Positions 26,332 to 36,298 of a DNA stretch of 36,957 nt are shown here, in pieces. The stretch's first letter is position 1, and each line of letters starts with the position of its first letter. This stretch comes from Bacteroidaceae bacterium. GTDB taxonomy: Bacteria; Bacteroidota; Bacteroidia; Bacteroidales; Bacteroidaceae. A program made the position numbers and the translations under genes. Below the pieces are notes generated by a model that searched no databases, had not been told where the DNA came from, and saw only the letters and a list, made by a program, of their open reading frames with translations. The DNA is taken from positions 1-36,957 of the forward strand of contig JAKSJA010000017.1 in the NCBI GenBank assembly GCA_024398495.1, in the 5' to 3' direction.

Positions 26332-27467
26332 AAGGAATCACATTGATGCAACCGCAGAAGATAGTCTTCGGCACTGGTTGCATGCAGCAGTTCTGCAAGG
26401 ATTATCTTGCAATGGGACATAAGAAATTGTTTATACTTACGGCTCCCATATTGAGACCTATGGTGGAAAAATCCATAAAGTCTCTCGATGGAATCGCTAT
26501 AAACATATATGATAATATCAATGCAGAACCTTCCGTGACTGATTTCAAAGAGGTATTGGCAAAAGCAAAGGCTTTCGGTGCTGACAGTGTTGTTGGTATC
26601 GGCGGAGGCAGTGTTCTTGACCTCGCAAAATTAGTTGCAACACTCCTTGACAGCGAACAGAAAGTTGAAGACCTTTTCGGTATCGGTTTCGTTGCAAGAC
26701 GCGGTGTGTGGTTTGCATGTGTTCCTACTACGTCAGGTACTGGTAGTGAGGTGTCACCAAATGCCATTCTGCTTGATGAAAGAGATAATCAGAAAAAAGG
26801 TATTGTCAGCGAACATTTGATGGCAAACGCTGCATATATAGACCCTGAATTTACATGGACAGTACCTGCCAAGGTTACTGCTGAGACGGGTATGGATGCC
26901 TTGACACATTGTATAGAGGCTTACACAAATAAGTTTGCTCATCCGTTAGTGGATATGTATGCCATGATGGGTATAAAACTCATTGCCGCCAATCTGCTGC
27001 GTGCTGTCAGGGATGGTAAAGATGTGGAGGCTCGCGAAGCAATGTCATTGGGCAGTATGTACGGTGGTCTTTGCCTTGGACCTGTGAACACAGCGGCAGT
27101 ACACGCTCTCTCCTATCCTATTGGCGGAGAGTTCCATAAAAGTCATGGATTATCAAATGCTGTACTGTTGCCGACTGTGATGCGTTTCAACATCCCTGCA
27201 AACACAAAGAAATATGCAGAGATAGCCATTGCCTGCGGTTGTGAACAGGGTAAGGACGATATGGGAACAGCAGAAAGAGGCGTAAGGTTTATTGAACAAC
27301 TGTCAAAGGATTGCGGAATACCTCAGACATTGGCAGAGATAGGCATCCCACAGACGGCTGTTGACGGGATGGCAAAGGCTGCTATGGATTGTCAGCGGTT
27401 GTTGAAGAACAACCCTCGTGAAGTGACGGAACAAGATTGCCGTGACATATATAATGCGTTGTACTAA
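26328..27467 (+). CDS. Iron-containing alcohol dehydrogenase
   Basis: This 379-residue protein has the NAD-binding GGGSVLDLAK (about 92-101), PTTSGTGSEVSP (about 133-144), and metal ligands Asp190, His194, His259 and His273, spaced as in the group III (FucO-type) enzymes. It would interconvert an alcohol and an aldehyde or ketone. In this operon it may reduce or oxidise the aldehyde released by the aldolase or a hydroxy acid intermediate. It is followed by an 8-bp repeat array. Confidence 0.9.
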   Translation: MKGITLMQPQKIVFGTGCMQQFCKDYLAMGHKKLFILTAPILRPMVEKSIKSLDGIAINIYDNINAEPSVTDFKEVLAKAKAFGADSVVGIGGGSVLDLAKLVATLLDSEQKVEDLFGIGFVARRGVWFACVPTTSGTGSEVSPNAILLDERDNQKKGIVSEHLMANAAYIDPEFTWTVPAKVTAETGMDALTHCIEAYTNKFAHPLVDMYAMMGIKLIAANLLRAVRDGKDVEAREAMSLGSMYGGLCLGPVNTAAVHALSYPIGGEFHKSHGLSNAVLLPTVMRFNIPANTKKYAEIAIACGCEQGKDDMGTAERGVRFIEQLSKDCGIPQTLAEIGIPQTAVDGMAKAAMDCQRLLKNNPREVTEQDCRDIYNALY

Positions 27468-27469
27468 TA

Positions 27470-27533
27470 AACCGTACAACCGTATAACCCCAAAACCGTA
27501 AAACCGTAAAACCGCAAAACCGTAAAACCGCAA
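27470..27533 (+). repeat. 8-bp tandem repeat AACCGYAN, 8 units, intergenic
   Basis: Eight contiguous 8-bp units (AACCGTAC, AACCGTAT, AACCCCAA, AACCGTAA, AACCGTAA, AACCGCAA, AACCGTAA, AACCGCAA) fill almost the whole gap between the alcohol dehydrogenase stop and the pdxA-like start. There are no spacers, so it is not a CRISPR array. Confidence 0.93.
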
Positions 27534-27543
27534 AAAGAAAAAT

Positions 27544-28584
27544 ATGTTGAAACCAAAGTTGGCTATTACCATGGGCGATCCCGCAGGGATAGGTCCTGAA
27601 ATCATAGTAAAGGCACTGAGTGAAAAGGCTGTTTATGACAAGTGTCTTCCGTTGGTGACTGGCGATGCAAAAGTAATGCAACAGGCAGCAAAACAGCTGG
27701 ATTCATCGCTTAATATACACCCTATAAAGAATGTCGCAGACGCAAAGTTTGAATATGGCACTATCGATGTCTATGACTTGGATTGTGTGGATATGACGAC
27801 ATTCCGACTGGGAGAGGTACAGGAACAATGCGGTCATGCTGCTTTTTTGTTTGTCACAAAGGCAATAGAACTGGCAATGGCAAACGAGGTGGATGGTACT
27901 GTTACTGCTCCGCTGAACAAGGAGGCGTTGAATCTTGCAGGTCATCATTTCGATGGACATACAGAGATTTATGCCAATTTCACCAATACGAAGAAATATG
28001 CCATGCTCTTGGCTGATGAATTTCTGAGAGTTATTCATGTATCTACTCATGTCCCATTGAGAGTAGCATGCGATAGAGTGAAAAAGGAACGCATCATAGA
28101 GGTGACGGAACTTATCAATGATGCCTGTCTGCAGTTTGGTATCGAAGTACCGCGAATAGGTATCGCAGGTCTTAACCCTCATGCCAGCGATGGAGGGTTG
28201 TTTGGAGATGAGGAGGAAAAAGAGATTATTCCTGCAGTGGAAGAACTGAAGTCACGTGGTTTCAACGTGACAGGTCCTGTGCCACCTGATTCTTTGTTTG
28301 CCAAAGCTCGTTGTGGACAGTTTGATGGTTGTGTAGCAATGTATCACGACCAGGGACATATCCCATTCAAGGTATGTGGTTTCCAATGGGATAAGACAAC
28401 AGGGAAGATGGAGAGTGCAGAGGGAGTAAACATCACTCTTGGACTTCCTATCATCCGCGTCAGCGTTGACCATGGTACGGCCTTTGACGTTGCAGGAAAA
28501 GGTGTTGCATCACCTTCTGCCATGCTGCTTTCAATAGATTATGCAACAAAGATGGCATGTTCACGACTGAAGGCAAAGGCATGA
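27544..28584 (+). CDS. pdxA: PdxA-family 4-phospho-hydroxyacid dehydrogenase
   Basis: This 346-residue protein has TMGDPAGIGPEI at 9-20, GHxxGHTE (GHHFDGHTEIYA), STHVPLRVA, LNPHASDGGLFGDEE, and MYHDQGHIPFKV with TLGLPIIRVSVDHGTAFDVAGKG, all characteristic of PdxA. PdxA oxidises 4-phosphohydroxy-threonine in pyridoxal-phosphate synthesis. Paralogues (PdxA2) oxidise 4-phospho-D-threonate or -erythronate and yield dihydroxyacetone phosphate plus CO2, and those pair with a four-carbon acid-sugar kinase, as here. The neighbouring kinase favours the PdxA2 role. ATG 28581 of the kinase overlaps its stop by 4 nt. Confidence 0.88.
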   Translation: MLKPKLAITMGDPAGIGPEIIVKALSEKAVYDKCLPLVTGDAKVMQQAAKQLDSSLNIHPIKNVADAKFEYGTIDVYDLDCVDMTTFRLGEVQEQCGHAAFLFVTKAIELAMANEVDGTVTAPLNKEALNLAGHHFDGHTEIYANFTNTKKYAMLLADEFLRVIHVSTHVPLRVACDRVKKERIIEVTELINDACLQFGIEVPRIGIAGLNPHASDGGLFGDEEEKEIIPAVEELKSRGFNVTGPVPPDSLFAKARCGQFDGCVAMYHDQGHIPFKVCGFQWDKTTGKMESAEGVNITLGLPIIRVSVDHGTAFDVAGKGVASPSAMLLSIDYATKMACSRLKAKA

Positions 28585-29870
28585 CAGTTATCGCTGACGA
28601 CCTTACGGGAGCGGCTGAAATAGCAGGCATGGCACCTGCGGGTACCGTTGTCATCGCTACCAATACGCGGTCATTGTCGGAGACAGAAGCTCAAGAAGAG
28701 ACGGTACGTGTAATCAGACATTATGCTCTCACAAAGGAACATATCATATTCAAAAAGACGGATTCTGCCATACGTGGTCATATTGTAGCAGAACTGCAAA
28801 CGATAATGCGGGAGTTGGGATACGAAAGATGTCTTCTGCTTCCGCAAAACCCATCAAAAGGAAGGGTGATAAAAGACGGAATGTACTATGTTAACGATGT
28901 CCCTTTGCATAATACATCATTCAGTTATGATCCGGAATTTCCTGCTGTTTCATCGGAAGTACAAGAAGTGCTGAAAGGTGCGTCTTATCTTTCTTTGAAT
29001 GACAGGATGAAAATGGGAATAAACATTGCTGAGGCAAAATCAAAGGAAGATATTGAACTACAGGTGGGTAAGGTTGAGAGAGATACACTTGTCGCTGGTG
29101 CTGCCGACCTCTTTGCTGCGATTAGAAGTCAACGGTCAACGGACTACCCTATAACCGTACAACCGCAAAACCGCATAACCGTAAAACCGCAAAACCGTAC
29201 AACCGCAAAACCGCAAAACCGCATAACCGTACAACCGCAAAACCGTACAACCGCAAAACCGCATAACCGTACAACCGTACAACCGCATAACCGCATAACC
29301 GTACAACCGCAAAACCGCATAACCGTACAACCGCAAAACCCTATAACCGCAAAAGGCCAACTGTCATTTGACGGATTTTCTTCAATAACCATTGTTCAGG
29401 GAAGCACGTTGAGTCAGGATTTGTCAACATTATCTTTCTTCAGTCAATACAACATACAGACGTGTCCGATGCCTGATGATGTCTTCGACGGTGCCGATAG
29501 GACGGATTGGTTGAAGAAAGGCAATATCTGTATGACCATTCCGCAGAAACGAAGCAATCCTGTATGGTGCAAGACTATCATGGCAAAAACTGTATGTGAA
29601 AGATTTGGCATCATTCCATCAGAAAAATCCTTGACATCAATAGAAATCATTCATACAACAGAGACAGATGTTTCTGACGCTGATTCTCTGTTGGTAATAG
29701 AAGGAGGGGCTACTGCATTTGCCATATTAACAGCGATGAATTGGGACAAATTACAGTTAATAGAACAGATTGCAGCGGGTGTCGTAGCATTAAAGCATGA
29801 CAATGTCATTGTTGTCCTGAAACCGGGAAGTTATCCTTGGGGAGGAATGTTTTCAAACTTCAAACTCTAA
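28581..29870 (+). CDS. Four-carbon acid-sugar kinase (DUF1537/OtnK-type) with repeat insertion
   Basis: This 429-residue protein has an N-terminal domain starting [15 protein letters not shown] and including [10 protein letters not shown] and [12 protein letters not shown], which matches the four-carbon acid-sugar kinase family. The C-terminal domain has [13 protein letters not shown] and [11 protein letters not shown], the nucleotide-binding half. These kinases phosphorylate threonate- or erythronate-type acids and hand the product to PdxA2. Residues about 183-258 are a low-complexity tract (period 8, [15 protein letters not shown] type) encoded by tandem repeat DNA at the domain boundary. 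Removing it leaves about 355 residues. Whether the enzyme still works is unknown, but both halves and the frame are intact. ATG 28581 is chosen over 28557 because of the ATGA overlap and the family N-terminus. Confidence 0.85.
   Translation: MTVIADDLTGAAEIAGMAPAGTVVIATNTRSLSETEAQEETVRVIRHYALTKEHIIFKKTDSAIRGHIVAELQTIMRELGYERCLLLPQNPSKGRVIKDGMYYVNDVPLHNTSFSYDPEFPAVSSEVQEVLKGASYLSLNDRMKMGINIAEAKSKEDIELQVGKVERDTLVAGAADLFAAIRSQRSTDYPITVQPQNRITVKPQNRTTAKPQNRITVQPQNRTTAKPHNRTTVQPHNRITVQPQNRITVQPQNPITAKGQLSFDGFSSITIVQGSTLSQDLSTLSFFSQYNIQTCPMPDDVFDGADRTDWLKKGNICMTIPQKRSNPVWCKTIMAKTVCERFGIIPSEKSLTSIEIIHTTETDVSDADSLLVIEGGATAFAILTAMNWDKLQLIEQIAAGVVALKHDNVIVVLKPGSYPWGGMFSNFKL
29129..29142 (+). repeat. 7-bp tandem repeat, 2 units, in kinase gene
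   Basis: TCAACGG TCAACGG lies directly before the 8-bp array and inside the kinase frame (SQRSTD). It is the same unit as at 6753 and 8123. Confidence 0.8.
29145..29352 (+). repeat. 8-bp tandem repeat AACCGYAN, 26 units, inside the kinase gene
   Basis: There are 208 nt of contiguous 8-bp units, 25 good matches to AACCGYAN-type units plus a first degenerate TACCCTAT. Three units (24 nt) make eight codons, so the array is translated as an 8-residue repeat ([24 protein letters not shown] and similar). The same unit forms the intergenic array at 27470-27533. Confidence 0.95.
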
Positions 29871-29889
29871 AAATAATCTTATTATTTTT

Positions 29890-29921
29890 TTTGTTTCTGT
29901 CTTCGATTTGCACTAATTTTG
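29890..29921 (+). promoter_or_regulatory. Promoter of leuS
   Basis: TTTG at 29890-29893, 20-nt spacer, TAATTTTG at 29914-29921, then the leuS ATG at 29951. It shows that leuS starts a new transcription unit and that the longer in-frame start at 29837 lies upstream of the transcript. Confidence 0.75.
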
Positions 29922-29950
29922 CACAAAAATCAAAAATAGTGACTTCATTT

Positions 29951-32710
29951 ATGGAATACAATTTCAATGATATTGAGAGTAAATGGCAGAGGTATTGGGT
30001 TGAAAACAAAACCTACAAAGTTGTAGAGGATGCGAATAAACAGAAATTTTATGTTCTGAACATGTTTCCTTATCCATCCGGAGCAGGCTTGCATGTAGGA
30101 CACCCTCTTGGCTATATTGCCTCTGACATATATGCTCGCTATAAACGTCTGCGTGGTTTCAATGTACTCAATCCTATGGGATATGACGCTTATGGCTTGC
30201 CAGCTGAACAGTATGCAATACAGACGGGGCAACATCCTGAAAAGACAACCAATGACAACATCGCACGCTATCGTGAACAACTGGATAAGATTGGTTTCTC
30301 TTTCGACTGGGACAGAGAGATACGCACATGCGACCCAGGCTATTATCATTGGACACAGTGGGCATTCCAAAAGATGTTCAACAGTTATTACGATGAAGAA
30401 CTGCAGAAAGCACAACCGATAGAGAAACTTATCTCCAAACTTGAACAGAATCCTGAATGGAATGCCTTGAGCGACAAGGAAAAGGAGCAGGATTTGATGA
30501 ACTATCGCATCGCATATATCGGTGAGACAATGGTAAACTGGTGCGCAGAACTGGGTACTGTCCTTGCCAACGATGAGGTTGTAGATGGCGTAAGTGTCAG
30601 AGGTGGTTATCCTGTGGTGCAGAAGAAGATGCGCCAGTGGTGCCTGCGTGTAAGTGCCTATGCACAACGACTTCTTGATGGACTTGACAAAATAGAATGG
30701 AGCGAAGCTCTCAAAGAAACACAGCGCAACTGGATAGGACGCAGCGAAGGTGCGGAAGTACGGTTTAAGGTGAAAGATTCTGATACGGAGTTTACTGTTT
30801 TCACCACCCGTGCTGACACGATGTTTGGTGTCACTTTCATGGTTCTTGCACCAGAGAGTGAATATGTTTCCATGGTCACGACAGCAGAACGCGAGTCGGA
30901 GGTAAGGGCATATCTGGAAGCAACGGCAAAACGTACAGAACGTGACCGTATCGCAAACAAGAAGGTAAGTGGTGTGTTTACCGGCAGTTATGCCATAAAC
31001 CCTGTTACAGGAAAGACCATACCAATTTGGGTTAGCGATTATGTATTGTCCGGTTATGGTACGGGAGCTATCATGGCTGTACCTGCTCATGACAGTCGCG
31101 ACTATGCTTTCGCGAAACATTTTGATTTGCCTATAATCCCACTCATTGAGGGAGCTGACGTGAGCGAAGAAAGTTTCGATGCGAAAGAAGGTATCGTCAT
31201 GAACAGTGGTTTCCTCAATGGTTTACAGGTCAAGGATGCCATCAAGAAAATGAAAGAATATATCGAGGAGACAGGTCTGGGACGGGTAAAGGTCAACTAC
31301 CGTCTACGTGATGCCATCTTCTCACGACAGAGATATTGGGGAGAACCATTCCCTGTATATTATGTTGACGGTATGCCAAAGATGATACCAGAAGAATGTC
31401 TGCCTGTTGAACTTCCGGAGATAGAAGAATATAAGCCTACGGAAAATGGCGAACCGCCGCTTGGAAGGGCAAAGACATGGGCGTGGGATACGGAAAAACG
31501 GCAGATTGTTGACAATGCACTCATAGACAATAAGACCGTCTTCCCTATCGATTTGTTCACCATGCCGGGCTTTGCCGGCAGTTCTGCATACTATCTCCGT
31601 TATATGGACGCACATAATGACACCGCTCTTGTCGGTAAAGAAACAGATGAGTACTGGCGTTCAGTGGATTTATATGTAGGTGGCATTGAACATGCTACCG
31701 GACATCTCATATACAGCCGTTTCTGGAATAAGTTTCTGTATGACTATGGATGCAGTTGTGATGATGAGCCATTCCATAAACTCATCAACCAAGGGATGAT
31801 ACAGGGACGTTCCAACTTCGTATATCGCATACAGAACACAAATACGTTTGTGTCGTATGGATTGAAAGACGAACATGCCACAACGCCTATCCATGTTGAT
31901 GTGAACATTGTTGACGGTGACGTATTGGATGTTGAAGCTTTCAAGGCATGGCGTCCGGAATATGCTGATGCAGAGTTTATCCTCGAAGATGGAAAATATG
32001 TCTGTGGATGGGCAATAGAGAAGATGAGCAAGAGTATGTTCAATGTTGTCAATCCGGATATGATAGTGGAAAAATACGGTGCTGATACTCTGCGTCTGTA
32101 CGAGATGTTTCTTGGTCCTGTAGAGCAGAGCAAACCGTGGAACACGAATGGTATTGACGGATGTCATAGGTTTTTGAAGAAGTTCTGGGGACTGTTCTAC
32201 GACCGTGAAGGCAACTACATACCGAATGAGGAACAACCGACACAGGAACAGTTGAAGAGTCTGCATCGACTGATAAAAAAGATTACCGAAGACATAGAGA
32301 ATTTCTCATACAATACTTGCGTCAGCGCATTTATGATTTGCGTCAATGAACTTACGCAGTTGAAATGCAAGAACAGAGATTTGCTTGAGAGTATAGTAAT
32401 ATGTATTGCTCCTTTTGCACCGCATATTGCGGAAGAACTGTGGCATACATTAGGCAATGCAACAAGTGTATGTGATGCTCCTTGGCCGAAATATGACGAG
32501 AAATATCTTGTAGAAAACGATATGCAGTTGACAATCAGTTTCAACGGCAAGGCACGTTTCCAGAAACAGTTCCCTGCAGACGCCGACAACGACTCCATCC
32601 AGAAGGCAGTACTGGCAGACGAACAGACTCAGAAATATATCGATGGAATGGAGATTCTGAAAATCATCATCGTTCCAAAGAAGATTGTAAACATAGTTTT
32701 GAAAAAGTAA
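29951..32710 (+). CDS. leuS: Leucyl-tRNA synthetase
   Basis: This 919-residue class I synthetase has [17 protein letters not shown] at residues 39-55 (HVGH for HIGH), an intact CP1 editing domain (about 220-420, with [17 protein letters not shown]), and KMSKS at about residues 691-695. The C-terminal anticodon-binding and tail regions are present. An in-frame ATG at 29837 would add 38 residues that resemble a signal peptide by chance; the start at 29951 is preferred because of the promoter and the family N-terminus. Confidence 0.97.
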   Translation: MEYNFNDIESKWQRYWVENKTYKVVEDANKQKFYVLNMFPYPSGAGLHVGHPLGYIASDIYARYKRLRGFNVLNPMGYDAYGLPAEQYAIQTGQHPEKTTNDNIARYREQLDKIGFSFDWDREIRTCDPGYYHWTQWAFQKMFNSYYDEELQKAQPIEKLISKLEQNPEWNALSDKEKEQDLMNYRIAYIGETMVNWCAELGTVLANDEVVDGVSVRGGYPVVQKKMRQWCLRVSAYAQRLLDGLDKIEWSEALKETQRNWIGRSEGAEVRFKVKDSDTEFTVFTTRADTMFGVTFMVLAPESEYVSMVTTAERESEVRAYLEATAKRTERDRIANKKVSGVFTGSYAINPVTGKTIPIWVSDYVLSGYGTGAIMAVPAHDSRDYAFAKHFDLPIIPLIEGADVSEESFDAKEGIVMNSGFLNGLQVKDAIKKMKEYIEETGLGRVKVNYRLRDAIFSRQRYWGEPFPVYYVDGMPKMIPEECLPVELPEIEEYKPTENGEPPLGRAKTWAWDTEKRQIVDNALIDNKTVFPIDLFTMPGFAGSSAYYLRYMDAHNDTALVGKETDEYWRSVDLYVGGIEHATGHLIYSRFWNKFLYDYGCSCDDEPFHKLINQGMIQGRSNFVYRIQNTNTFVSYGLKDEHATTPIHVDVNIVDGDVLDVEAFKAWRPEYADAEFILEDGKYVCGWAIEKMSKSMFNVVNPDMIVEKYGADTLRLYEMFLGPVEQSKPWNTNGIDGCHRFLKKFWGLFYDREGNYIPNEEQPTQEQLKSLHRLIKKITEDIENFSYNTCVSAFMICVNELTQLKCKNRDLLESIVICIAPFAPHIAEELWHTLGNATSVCDAPWPKYDEKYLVENDMQLTISFNGKARFQKQFPADADNDSIQKAVLADEQTQKYIDGMEILKIIIVPKKIVNIVLKK

Positions 32711-32731
32711 AAAGACAAATAATCTGCGATT

Positions 32732-34252
32732 ATGGCACTGGATAAAATTCTTGACATTAAAATAAACAGGAAACTGTTTTTGGGCGAGATAAAGGAATAT
32801 CTGTTCATGACATTTGGACTGGCGATTTTTGCTGTATCGTACACCATATTCCTACTCCCTTACGAGATTGTAAGCGGTGGCGTGACAGGTATTGCCTCTA
32901 TCATATTCTATGCTACGCGAATACCAATGCAGTATCCGTACTTCATCATCAATGTCGTCCTGCTCGTATTGGCATTACGGTGGCTGGGGCGTAAGTTTGT
33001 CATACGCACCATATATTCCATCTTCGTACTTTCATTACTCCTGGCTCTGGCTCAGGAGTTGTATATGAAACCGGACGGTACGTTCCCGCTGATTCTTGGA
33101 GAACATCAGGAATTTATGTCCATCATCATCGCCTGTCTATTCAATGGATATGCACTGGCAATAGTCTTCCTCAACAATGGTAGCACGGGAGGTATGGATA
33201 TAGTCGCTGCTGCCATAAACAAATATAGGGACATCTCCATTGGCAGGGTGTTCATCATTATCGACTTCTGTATCATCAGCAGTACGCTTTTCATCTTCCA
33301 TGACCCGAAGAAACTCATCTTCGGCTTGTGTGTTGTCATACTTGAAGCATTGATTCTCGACTATGCCATGAATGCCATGCGCGAATCGGTACAGTTCTTG
33401 ATATTCTCAAAACGATACAAGGATATCGCTGAGGCGATAAATACCAAGACGAGGCGTGGTGTCACCATCCTTGATGGTCACGGATGGTACACGGGAAAAG
33501 ACATGAAGGTCATCGTCACTCTGGCAAAGAAAAGAGAGAGCCCAAACATCTTCCGATTGATAAAAATAATCGATCCCAACGCATTTGTATCGCAATCAAG
33601 CGTCATAGGTGTCTATGGAGAAGGCTTTGACAAGATAAAAGTCAAGATACCTAAGATAGATCGTCCAAAGTTGGTTTTTGCAACGCATAATACGAACAAA
33701 CTGGAAGAGGTCAGAGACATCCTCGGCGACCATATTGACATCCTTTCATTGAAAGACATACATTGTCATGAGGACATCCCAGAGACAGCAGAGACATTGG
33801 AAGGAAACTCACTGCAGAAAGCACAGTATGTCTATGAACATTATCATCTCGACTGTTTTGCTGATGATACAGGTCTTGAGGTAGATGCTCTGGGTGGTGC
33901 ACCGGGTGTGCATACTGCCCGCTATTCCGGTAAGGGACGTGATCCAGAAGCAAACATAGACAAACTGCTCAGCGAATTGGCAGACAAAGACGACCGTCAC
34001 GCACAGTTCCGTACATGTATCACCCTTGTCCAGGGCGGTGAGGTGAAACAGTTTGATGGCATAGTACGCGGTGAGATAACAAAAGAGCGTCAAGGTGTAG
34101 GCGGATTCGGATACGACCCAATCTTCGCACCGGAAGAATACGACAAACGCACCTTTGCTGAACTGGGTGTAAACATCAAAAACGAGATAAGCCACAGAGC
34201 AAGGGCAATACAAAAGTTGGCAGACTATCTGAACAGCAAAACAAAAGCATAG
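32732..34252 (+). CDS. Fusion: YitT-family membrane protein + RdgB/Ham1 NTP pyrophosphatase
   Basis: This 506-residue protein has an N-terminal YitT part (about 1-308: hydrophobic segments with [12 protein letters not shown] and [13 protein letters not shown], then the C-terminal cytoplasmic DUF2179-type region [20 protein letters not shown]). A short linker ([11 protein letters not shown]) joins it to a complete RdgB part (about 313-506: [55 protein letters not shown]). RdgB hydrolyses non-canonical purine nucleotides (ITP, XTP). In related bacteria these are expected as separate neighbours; here no start codon lies near the RdgB beginning, so the fusion looks real. It is 21 nt after leuS. 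Confidence 0.85.
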   Translation: MALDKILDIKINRKLFLGEIKEYLFMTFGLAIFAVSYTIFLLPYEIVSGGVTGIASIIFYATRIPMQYPYFIINVVLLVLALRWLGRKFVIRTIYSIFVLSLLLALAQELYMKPDGTFPLILGEHQEFMSIIIACLFNGYALAIVFLNNGSTGGMDIVAAAINKYRDISIGRVFIIIDFCIISSTLFIFHDPKKLIFGLCVVILEALILDYAMNAMRESVQFLIFSKRYKDIAEAINTKTRRGVTILDGHGWYTGKDMKVIVTLAKKRESPNIFRLIKIIDPNAFVSQSSVIGVYGEGFDKIKVKIPKIDRPKLVFATHNTNKLEEVRDILGDHIDILSLKDIHCHEDIPETAETLEGNSLQKAQYVYEHYHLDCFADDTGLEVDALGGAPGVHTARYSGKGRDPEANIDKLLSELADKDDRHAQFRTCITLVQGGEVKQFDGIVRGEITKERQGVGGFGYDPIFAPEEYDKRTFAELGVNIKNEISHRARAIQKLADYLNSKTKA

Positions 34253-34256
34253 TGTT

Positions 34257-36290
34257 ATGAAACGGTTTATCTTTTTTTCGATACTCATCGTGACAGCAGT
34301 CGTGGTACGTGCCTCCGTTGGCACATGGAAGACGTATATGGCTTACGGAGAGATAATGGATATCTCCGCAGGAAGCACTCAGGTATTCGTCCTCGCCTCC
34401 AACGACTTGTACTCCTACAATACTGTGGACATGAGCATTACGGAATACAACAAGGTGAAAAACCTCAGTGACGTAAAGATATCACACATCTCATGGAACA
34501 AGTCTGCAAAACGCCTCACCGTCGTCTATGACAATTCCAACATAGACCTCATAACGGAAGATGAAGACGTGACGAATGTTGCAGATGTCTATACCAAATC
34601 CACCACAGACGATAAGACGATAAACCATATACATAACTATAGCCACTATGCTTATCTCTCTGCGAATTTCGGGATTATAAAACTCGATGTTAAGTCCGCA
34701 GAGATATCAGAGACGTATAATCTTGGACAAAAAGTCAGCAAAGTGGCAGTCAGCAATGGAGTTATCTTCGCCATGTTGTTTGACGGTTCCGTATTGTCAG
34801 CAATGCTGACGTCCAACCTTCTTGACAAAAGTAACTGGCAACTGACATCTTCCTACGACCCATCTATCTTCGATGATAATAAAGACGATTGGAATAAATG
34901 GTACCCCGTAGTATCACAACTCAAGTTGGATGCACCGAAGTACAATAACTTCGGTTTCATCAAGATATATGACAATAAATTGTATTCCTGCGGAGGAGGT
35001 TATTATCCCGCAATAGATTTTTTCCGCCCGGGAACAATACAGGTCATGGACAGCCGTGGACAATGGACATTCTTCCAGGAAGATTTGGAGTCTGTCACCG
35101 GTTACGCATGTGCCGACATACACGCCCTTGACATAGACCCTACAAATCCTCACAGAGTCATCGTTGGCGGAAGAACGGGAATGTACGAATTCTTGGACGG
35201 CAAGTTCATAAGAGCATATTCCAATGACGACGGCAGCATGTTGCAGACAGCAGCCCCAGTAAAGCCTACAGACAAGACATACGTCATCGTGAAGGCATTG
35301 AAATATGACGACAAGGGAAGCCTCTGGTGTTTCAACAGCATGGCACCGAAAGTAAACCTCCTTGAGATGCAGAGAGATAATGAAAACGTATCATGGAAAA
35401 ACCATTTCAACCAGGCGCTGGTATATAGCAATAGCATGGCACTGCAGAATGTAGTGTCGATGATGTTCGACAGCAGACATTATCTGTGGTTCTGCAACGA
35501 CCATTGGAACGTACCGTCATTGTACTGCTACATACCGTCAGAAGACAAACTGTATTCCTATAAGTCATTCATCAATGAGGACGGAACGAATGTACTGCCG
35601 AATTACGTCAAGTGCATCACCGAAGATAAAGATGGCAATATGTGGATAGGTACAGACAAAGGTCCTCTGATGTTTGAACCGTCAGAATTTGCCAATCCTA
35701 ACCCTGTCTTTCAGCAGATAAAAGTACCGCGTGGCGATGGCAGCGGACTTGCCGACTATCTGCTCAACGGTGTCAGCATCACGGGCATCGCCATTGACGG
35801 AGCAGGACGCAAATGGTTTGCAAGTGAGACAAACGGCGTCTATCTCATCAGCGAAGACAACTACGAACAACTGTTTCATTTCAAGTCCGACAACAGTCCT
35901 CTCCTGTCAAATAACATCGAATCCATCGCCATAAACAACACAACAGGAGAAGTATTCTTCGGTACAGACAAAGGACTGTGTTCCTTTATGGGTGACGCAA
36001 CGACACCGCAGGAAGAACTGGACGAAGACAACGTATGGGCATATCCTAATCCTGTGACACCTAACTACACAGGAGTCATCACCGTTACAGGACTCACGAA
36101 AAATGCACAGATAAAAATCGTTACGCCGACAGGCTACGTCATCGCAGAAGGCATAAGCAACGGAGGTACATTCATCTGGGACGGCAACGACAGGAAAGGC
36201 AGACGTGTCGCAAGTGGCGTATATAGCGTACTGGCAGCCACCGCTGATGGCGATGAAGGTGTGGTATGCAAGATTGCAATAATAAAATAG
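34257..36290 (+). CDS. porZ: PorZ-like type IX secretion system protein
   Basis: This 677-residue protein has a signal peptide (about 1-20) and a beta-propeller N-terminal half starting VGTWKTYMAYGEIMDISAG (the typical PorZ opening). Propeller repeats with GNMWIGTDKGPLMF and GRKWFASETNGVYLI follow. The C-terminal domain has YPNPVTPNYTGVITVTGL, KIVTPTGYV and GRRVASGVYSVL, the type IX sorting domain. PorZ is part of the surface attachment complex that transfers cargo to lipopolysaccharide. It is 4 nt after the YitT-RdgB gene. The large protein at 1563 may be among its cargo. Confidence 0.88.
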   Translation: MKRFIFFSILIVTAVVVRASVGTWKTYMAYGEIMDISAGSTQVFVLASNDLYSYNTVDMSITEYNKVKNLSDVKISHISWNKSAKRLTVVYDNSNIDLITEDEDVTNVADVYTKSTTDDKTINHIHNYSHYAYLSANFGIIKLDVKSAEISETYNLGQKVSKVAVSNGVIFAMLFDGSVLSAMLTSNLLDKSNWQLTSSYDPSIFDDNKDDWNKWYPVVSQLKLDAPKYNNFGFIKIYDNKLYSCGGGYYPAIDFFRPGTIQVMDSRGQWTFFQEDLESVTGYACADIHALDIDPTNPHRVIVGGRTGMYEFLDGKFIRAYSNDDGSMLQTAAPVKPTDKTYVIVKALKYDDKGSLWCFNSMAPKVNLLEMQRDNENVSWKNHFNQALVYSNSMALQNVVSMMFDSRHYLWFCNDHWNVPSLYCYIPSEDKLYSYKSFINEDGTNVLPNYVKCITEDKDGNMWIGTDKGPLMFEPSEFANPNPVFQQIKVPRGDGSGLADYLLNGVSITGIAIDGAGRKWFASETNGVYLISEDNYEQLFHFKSDNSPLLSNNIESIAINNTTGEVFFGTDKGLCSFMGDATTPQEELDEDNVWAYPNPVTPNYTGVITVTGLTKNAQIKIVTPTGYVIAEGISNGGTFIWDGNDRKGRRVASGVYSVLAATADGDEGVVCKIAIIK

Positions 36291-36298
36291 AGTACTCT

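Noticed and set aside
29145-29352. Possible CRISPR array
   Set aside because: The units are only 8 bp and contiguous; there are no unique spacers, no 23-50 bp repeats and no cas genes nearby.
29136-29392. Minus-strand frames rich in FCGCTVMRL-like repeats
   Set aside because: They are the reverse reading of the 8-bp repeat in the kinase gene and have no start signal or independent homology.
29837-29950. N-terminal extension of leuS resembling a signal peptide
   Set aside because: The promoter boxes at 29890-29921 lie within it, so it would not be transcribed; leucyl-tRNA synthetase is cytoplasmic and the family N-terminus begins at 29951.
29945-31120. 391-residue minus-strand frame
   Set aside because: It lies opposite leuS, whose plus-strand product is certain; the minus frame shows no known motif or plausible composition and is an antisense shadow.
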